In this document: positions 59,911 to 64,000 of the stretch, one piece after another
Layout of the letters: each line of letters starts with the position of its first letter
How positions within the stretch are numbered: the stretch's first letter is position 1
Assembly: GCA_024233085.1 (NCBI GenBank)
Contig: JACKQC010000007.1
Span: forward strand, 62,001-126,000
Source: Akkermansiaceae bacterium
GTDB taxonomy: Bacteria; Verrucomicrobiota; Verrucomicrobiia; Verrucomicrobiales; DEV007
Direction of reading: 5' to 3'
Length of the DNA: 64,000 nt
Position numbers and translations under genes: made by a program
The notes under the pieces: generated by a model
The model's database searches: none
Seen by the model: the letters and a program-made list of their open reading frames with translations, nothing else
Told to the model about the DNA's origin: nothing

Positions 59911-61993
59911 TGGTTTCGTTCGGTTGCAGCTCGCTTTCGAGCTGGGGATGGGAAGTCTTGGGTTCGAGAATCAGTTCGTAGCTCTGGCCCGGTCGCCGCG
60001 GCACGGTGGCGACGGGTTTGCGGTCGAGGATGGACCAGTGCATGACGAGCACTTTGGGTTCCCTGTACTCGCCTTCCAGCACTTTTTCGACTTCGTAGAG
60101 GTAGGCGACGAGGCAGTTCTTGTAGGTGTCGAGATCGTCGGGCGCGGGGCTGATGGTCATTTCTAGCAGCTTGGCCTTCAGCCGGACGCGGGGAATGGGC
60201 GGGCGGGCGGCGATTTCCTTCGCGGTGACTTCGTGGTTCTTCGCGATGCGGAGGACGTCGAGGTTGTTCGGGCAGAGGTAGACGCGCTCGAGCGACCCGG
60301 CCCAGCCGGAGCCGAAAGTCAGGCCGCGGCGTCCGGCGAGCATTTCGACGGAGGGCGGGTCCTTCTGGATGATCGGTTTTCCGTTGTGGTAAGCGATGAA
60401 TTCGGCGCCGTCCCAGGTGACGGCCAGGCTGGCGGGCACGCCGGGCTTGGCGGCGCCGATCCAGAGGGTGACGGGCTTCGGTTTCGAGCCGACGAAGAGC
60501 AGATCGGAGCCACGCTGCTTGATCTGGAAGGTGTCGGTGGACAGCAGCACGCCGTCCTGCCACTCCTTTCCGGGCGTGGCGACGACTTCGACGGTGAATG
60601 GGTTCTCCGGCTTGGCGAGATACTTGGTCACCGCCTCGGACGAGGTCTCGTCGGCGCCGAACCAGCCGCCCTCGCACCACATTTCGTAGTGCGGACCGTA
60701 TCGGGCGCGGTCGAAGGCCTCGACGCCGCACTCGCGGGCCTTGGGATCGGTTTCGTGGGTGATGTTGTCGAAGTTCCGGTCGCCCCAGACGAAGAGCAGG
60801 TTCAGGTTCGTTTCGGGCCAGGGACGCTTTTCCCGTTTTGGCGTGGGTTGTCCGGGCGGCTTGGGCGGCGCGGACACCGGGGAGGACTCGGTTTTTTCGC
60901 CATGGGCGACCCAGAGATCGGGGAAAAAATCGCCGTTTTCGTTGTCGGTGATCTTGAGGGTTTCCTCGACGGACCGGATGTCTTCGTCGAAGCGGGACAG
61001 GAAAACTTCGACGAGCGTGCCGTCGGATTTGCCGATGGTGGCGCCGGTGTAGGGGCCTGTGCAGGCGAAGAAGCGCAGGTGATTGCTCCAGCGCGGATGA
61101 TAGACTTCGTGCTTTTGCAGTTCGGGGGCGATATTGACGGGAACGGTCCATTTCTTCTCCGCGCCGTCGGTGAACAGGAAGAAATTCTGGTGGGCGCCGT
61201 CGAAGACCCAGGCGTAGTAGCTGTTGTCGGGCGCGAGCGAGGGCCAGCAGCCATGCTCGTACTTTTTGTGGGTGCCGCGGGGCAGGTCGATCACCCCGGC
61301 GTCGGGCCAGGGAAACAGGCCGCAGGCGCGCGTGCCGTCCCGGCTGAGCTGGATGTTTTCGGTGCTGAGACGGGTCTTGTCATAGACCGTCTCGCGGTCC
61401 CTCGGGTCGCGCAGCTTGAAGCGCTCGATACGTGAGGCGTACATGCTCGCCTTTTCGGTGGGCAGCAGATCGGTGACGTAAACCCACTCGATCCGGGTCT
61501 TCGGGTCGCGCCAGACATCGACCGCGTGGCCTTCGCCCAGTTCCTCGACGTGGCCGTCCTTCCAGTCGACGCGGTAAACTCTGGGGTCGAACTCTTTGGT
61601 TTTCGAACCGGATTTCGACCGGGTGTTCTTGGAGGTGTAAACGACCGACTCGCCGCTGGGGGTGATGAGGGGGCGCGAGACGTTTCCGGTTTCGGGAAAA
61701 AGCTGGCGCTCGCCCTTGCCGTCGCGGGTGTCGACGCCCCAGAGCTGGAGTTTGTCGCCGGTGGTGTAGCAGTCGCTTTTCGCGCCGCCGACGTGCCGGA
61801 CCCAGGCCACCTTGGCGTGGCCGCCGGTGAATTCCTCGATCGCCTTCGACAGGGGATCGGTGGCTTTGACTTCGGGGTTCTCGGGCAGGGAGGTGTCGGC
61901 TTTCGACCCGCCGCCGCAGGAGGCGAGCGACGCCAGGGCGGCGGCCAGCGCGGGAAAAGACAGGAATGCGGGAAAAACGTTTCCTTCGGACAT
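59864..61993 (-). CDS. TolB-like beta-propeller lipoprotein
   Basis: 709 residues with a lipoprotein signal ending LASLASCGGGS. Residues about 60-330 contain WD40/TolB-like propeller strands (LQLWGVDTRDGKGERQLF, SRPLITPSGESVVYTSKN, VYRVDWKDGHVEELGEGH, HYPRW-type repeats). The C-terminal half includes a lectin-like region (WIGAAKPGVPASLAVTWDG). Members of this group sit at the outer membrane and may bind glycans or peptidoglycan. It overlaps or abuts the AlgX-like gene, suggesting one exopolysaccharide-related operon. No catalytic motif seen. Confidence 0.65.
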   Translation of the reverse strand: MSEGNVFPAFLSFPALAAALASLASCGGGSKADTSLPENPEVKATDPLSKAIEEFTGGHAKVAWVRHVGGAKSDCYTTGDKLQLWGVDTRDGKGERQLFPETGNVSRPLITPSGESVVYTSKNTRSKSGSKTKEFDPRVYRVDWKDGHVEELGEGHAVDVWRDPKTRIEWVYVTDLLPTEKASMYASRIERFKLRDPRDRETVYDKTRLSTENIQLSRDGTRACGLFPWPDAGVIDLPRGTHKKYEHGCWPSLAPDNSYYAWVFDGAHQNFFLFTDGAEKKWTVPVNIAPELQKHEVYHPRWSNHLRFFACTGPYTGATIGKSDGTLVEVFLSRFDEDIRSVEETLKITDNENGDFFPDLWVAHGEKTESSPVSAPPKPPGQPTPKREKRPWPETNLNLLFVWGDRNFDNITHETDPKARECGVEAFDRARYGPHYEMWCEGGWFGADETSSEAVTKYLAKPENPFTVEVVATPGKEWQDGVLLSTDTFQIKQRGSDLLFVGSKPKPVTLWIGAAKPGVPASLAVTWDGAEFIAYHNGKPIIQKDPPSVEMLAGRRGLTFGSGWAGSLERVYLCPNNLDVLRIAKNHEVTAKEIAARPPIPRVRLKAKLLEMTISPAPDDLDTYKNCLVAYLYEVEKVLEGEYREPKVLVMHWSILDRKPVATVPRRPGQSYELILEPKTSHPQLESELQPNETSEFIDEYYDVEPPQE

Positions 61994-62068
61994 GGGTTCG
62001 CTGTTTCGGTTCTTCAAGGCGGGCGGGGACGGGCAGGGGCGTCGCCGCGCCGGCGGCGGGCGGGGCGC

Positions 62069-63556
62069 TCAACTCTCCAGGTAACGCTCCCTCAGGTGGG
62101 CCAGGTGCGCGTCCGGCGTGGCCGGCGATCCGGCGGCGCGGGCGATCAGGTCGCGCGGCAGCCAGCGGCTGCCGGGACGGTGGATGTGCTCGCGCATCCA
62201 GCCCAGCAAACCCGAATAATCGCCCCGCGCAAGCAGCGTTTCGATCCCGGGTTTTCGCCCGAGCGCGGCGGCGAACAGGTGCGAGGCGTTCAGATTGCCC
62301 AGGCTGTAGGTCGGGAAATAGCCGAAGATGCCGAGGCTCCAGTGGATGTCCTGGAGACAGCCGTCGGCGTCGCGCTCGACCTTGAGCCCGAGGAAATCCT
62401 CGAAGCGCCGGTTCCACTCGCCCGGGATGTCCGCCACGGCGAGGTCGCCGTCGAAAATCGCGGTCTCGATCTCGAAGCGCAGCATGATGTGCAGGTCGTA
62501 GGTGACCTCGTCCGCCTCGACCCGGATGTGCGAGCGCCGGGCCTGGTTCACGGAGCGGAACATCTCCTCGGGCGTGACTTTGGCCAGATGCGGGAAAATC
62601 TCCGCCGCGCGCGGCAGCCAGTGCTCCCAGAAGGCGCGGCCGCGGCCCACGTGGTTTTCCCACAGGCGCGACTGCGACTCGTGAACGCCGAGGGAAACCG
62701 CCCGCCCCACGGGTTGGGAATGAAGGTCTTCGGGCAGTCCCTGGTCGTAAAGCCCGTGCCCGGCCTCGTGCAGCACGCCGAAAAGGGAACTGCGAAAATC
62801 CGTCTCGTCGTACCGGGTCGTCAGCCTGGTGTCGCGCGGTCCCACCCCGGTGCAGAAGGGGTGGACGGCGGTGTCGATCCGGCCGGCCGCGAAGTCGAAC
62901 CCGATCGCCTCGGCGACTTCGTGATTGAACCGCGCCTGGTCGGCGACGGGATAATTTTGCCCGGCGATGCGGCTGTCGTCGAAGGGCTCGCGCTCGAGCG
63001 CCTCCTCGACGAGGGCGACGAGGTCCTTTCGCAGGCCGCCGAACAACTGCCGCAGCTCGGAACTGCGCTCGCCGCGCTCGAATTCGTCCAGCAACGCGTC
63101 GTAGGGACAGGCGTCGTGTCCCCAGCACTCGATCTTTCGCCGGCTCAGGGCGACGAGGCGCTCGAGATGCGGGGCGAAGGCGCCGAAATCCGATTTCGCG
63201 CGGGCCTCGGCCCAGGCCGACTTGGCGATGGCGCGGGTTTTTTCGAATTCCTCGACCAGGGAAGTCGGCAGCCGGGTCGCGCGATCGTAGTCATGCCGCC
63301 ATTCGCGGATGTTCGCGCATTCGCCGGACTCGGGGTTGCACGCGCCGGCCTCGCAGGCGGCGATCCAGTCGCCCACCTCGGGCGCGGTGGCGCGCCGGTG
63401 GATTTCGCCGCCCAGGAAAGCCATCTGCTCGGCCCGCCACTCCACGCCGGCGCGCGGCATCTGGGTTTCCTGGTCCCAGCTCAGGACCGCCTCGGCGTCG
63501 CGAAGCAACTGAAGCTGGCGATTGAGTTCGAGCAGTTTTTGATAGGCGTCGGACAT
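62069..63556 (-). CDS. M32 family carboxypeptidase (carboxypeptidase Taq)
   Basis: 495 residues, all-helical. Zinc motif GVLHEAGHGLYDQGLPEDL (HEAGH) with the later Glu in LGVHESQSRLWENHVGRG; AIFDGDLAVADIPGEWNRRF and GIFGYFPTYSLGNLNASHLF are family signatures. Cytoplasmic metallocarboxypeptidase of broad specificity. The start is the ATG of MSDAYQKLLELN; the 55 upstream codons overlap a divergent ORF and look spurious. Confidence 0.93.
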   Translation of the reverse strand: MSDAYQKLLELNRQLQLLRDAEAVLSWDQETQMPRAGVEWRAEQMAFLGGEIHRRATAPEVGDWIAACEAGACNPESGECANIREWRHDYDRATRLPTSLVEEFEKTRAIAKSAWAEARAKSDFGAFAPHLERLVALSRRKIECWGHDACPYDALLDEFERGERSSELRQLFGGLRKDLVALVEEALEREPFDDSRIAGQNYPVADQARFNHEVAEAIGFDFAAGRIDTAVHPFCTGVGPRDTRLTTRYDETDFRSSLFGVLHEAGHGLYDQGLPEDLHSQPVGRAVSLGVHESQSRLWENHVGRGRAFWEHWLPRAAEIFPHLAKVTPEEMFRSVNQARRSHIRVEADEVTYDLHIMLRFEIETAIFDGDLAVADIPGEWNRRFEDFLGLKVERDADGCLQDIHWSLGIFGYFPTYSLGNLNASHLFAAALGRKPGIETLLARGDYSGLLGWMREHIHRPGSRWLPRDLIARAAGSPATPDAHLAHLRERYLES

Positions 63557-63615
63557 TTTTCGGGTCGAGAATCTGCCAGCCAAGCCGCGGGGCGTCCACC
63601 GGCGATTTGGGGTAG

Positions 63616-64000
63616 ATGATGAAGCGGCTCCGCTACAGCGAATTTCTGGCCCGGCGAGGCGAATACGACGACGCCGTGGCCCGCACGCCGGACGTGGCGG
63701 CCTTTTGCTCGGCCTCGGCATGGATTCTCGCCGCGCGCGCCTGTCTGCGGCCCGGGGAGGCGGAGGAAAGCGGTGGCGCGCCCCGCCTCCGGGAGGCCGG
63801 GCCGGACGCGGACAGCGGCGTGTTCGTGGCGACGGAGCCCGAGACGGGGTCGTGGCTCGTTTTTCGCCGATCGGACGAGGGCTACTGGCAGCCTTTCGAG
63901 GGTTCGTGGCTTTTCGCCTGTCCGCTCGCCGGTCCCGACCCGGCGGCGACGGTGGCTTTTCTGGAAAAAACCGGCCGCGCCCTGGCGATGACCGGGCCGG
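63616..64000 (+). CDS. Hypothetical protein, truncated by the window end
   Basis: From the first of two adjacent ATGs the frame stays open to the end of the window, about 128 residues (MKRLRYSEFLARRGEYDDAV, then RTPDVAAFCSASAWILAARA). No recognised domain. It is divergent from the M32 gene with a 59-bp gap. Composition is like the neighbours. Function cannot be inferred. Confidence 0.5.
   Translation, partial: MMKRLRYSEFLARRGEYDDAVARTPDVAAFCSASAWILAARACLRPGEAEESGGAPRLREAGPDADSGVFVATEPETGSWLVFRRSDEGYWQPFEGSWLFACPLAGPDPAATVAFLEKTGRALAMTGP

Overview
The window is GC-rich bacterial chromosome, most likely from the Verrucomicrobiota or a close relative in the PVC group. The evidence is the mix of planctomycete/verrucomicrobial families: two DUF1501 proteins, a DUF1549/DUF1553 protein with an internal CxxCH, two formylglycine-type sulfatases and a DUF1080 lipoprotein. 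These sit beside ordinary housekeeping genes. No rRNA operon, CRISPR array, integrase or transposase gene is visible.

Layout. 1-3.7 kb: symporter tail, pyrB, asnB. 3.7-12.1 kb: secreted polysaccharide/sulfatase block. 12.3-22.5 kb: translation and small-membrane-protein genes (infA, rlmB, BI-1, efp, M50-like protease, M20 peptidase, trxA) and an LRR protein. 22.6-36 kb: metH, typA, a second sulfatase, a glycosyltransferase and polA. 36-46.7 kb: bioA, CPBP protease, comF, accD, folC, a cysteine desulfurase, ilvC, a HAD phosphatase and a UbiA-type prenyltransferase. 54.5-64 kb: phosphoesterase, murJ, a Sua5-type tsaC, aroK, an AlgX/AlgJ-like lipoprotein, a TolB-like lipoprotein, an M32 carboxypeptidase and a truncated ORF.

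The exceptional region is 47-54 kb. Divergent promoter-like sequences precede a 3.4 kb one-strand array of about 29 tRNA or tRNA-like units plus two 5' fragments. It ends about 90 bp before a full-length Ro60 (TROVE-vWA) gene, followed by a strong terminator and an HNH nuclease gene. I can assign anticodons for all twenty amino acids, including an initiator tRNA. Amino-acid identity elements are kept (G3:U70 in Ala, G-1 in His, mismatched 1:72 in fMet, U73 in Cys), but the tRNA core is rewired. In 22 units T-loop position 55 is G instead of U, and nearly all of these carry AG instead of GG in the D loop. Units with the normal U55 and a recognisable D loop keep GG. This looks like a compensatory swap of the 18-55 tertiary pair. 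The 54-58 pair also comes in three matched forms (U-A, A-U, G-G). Several units have no D arm, C33, or large insertions, and the five units next to Ro60 share a 24-nt block. I read this as a self-contained alternative tRNA set, or a library of tRNA-like RNAs, tied to Ro60.

A second system-scale signal is a 41-bp repeat made of two 19-bp palindromes three bases apart. Ten copies are spread roughly every 6 kb, mostly between convergent gene ends. Three lie inside genes, and in at least two of these they appear to replace protein sequence without changing its length.
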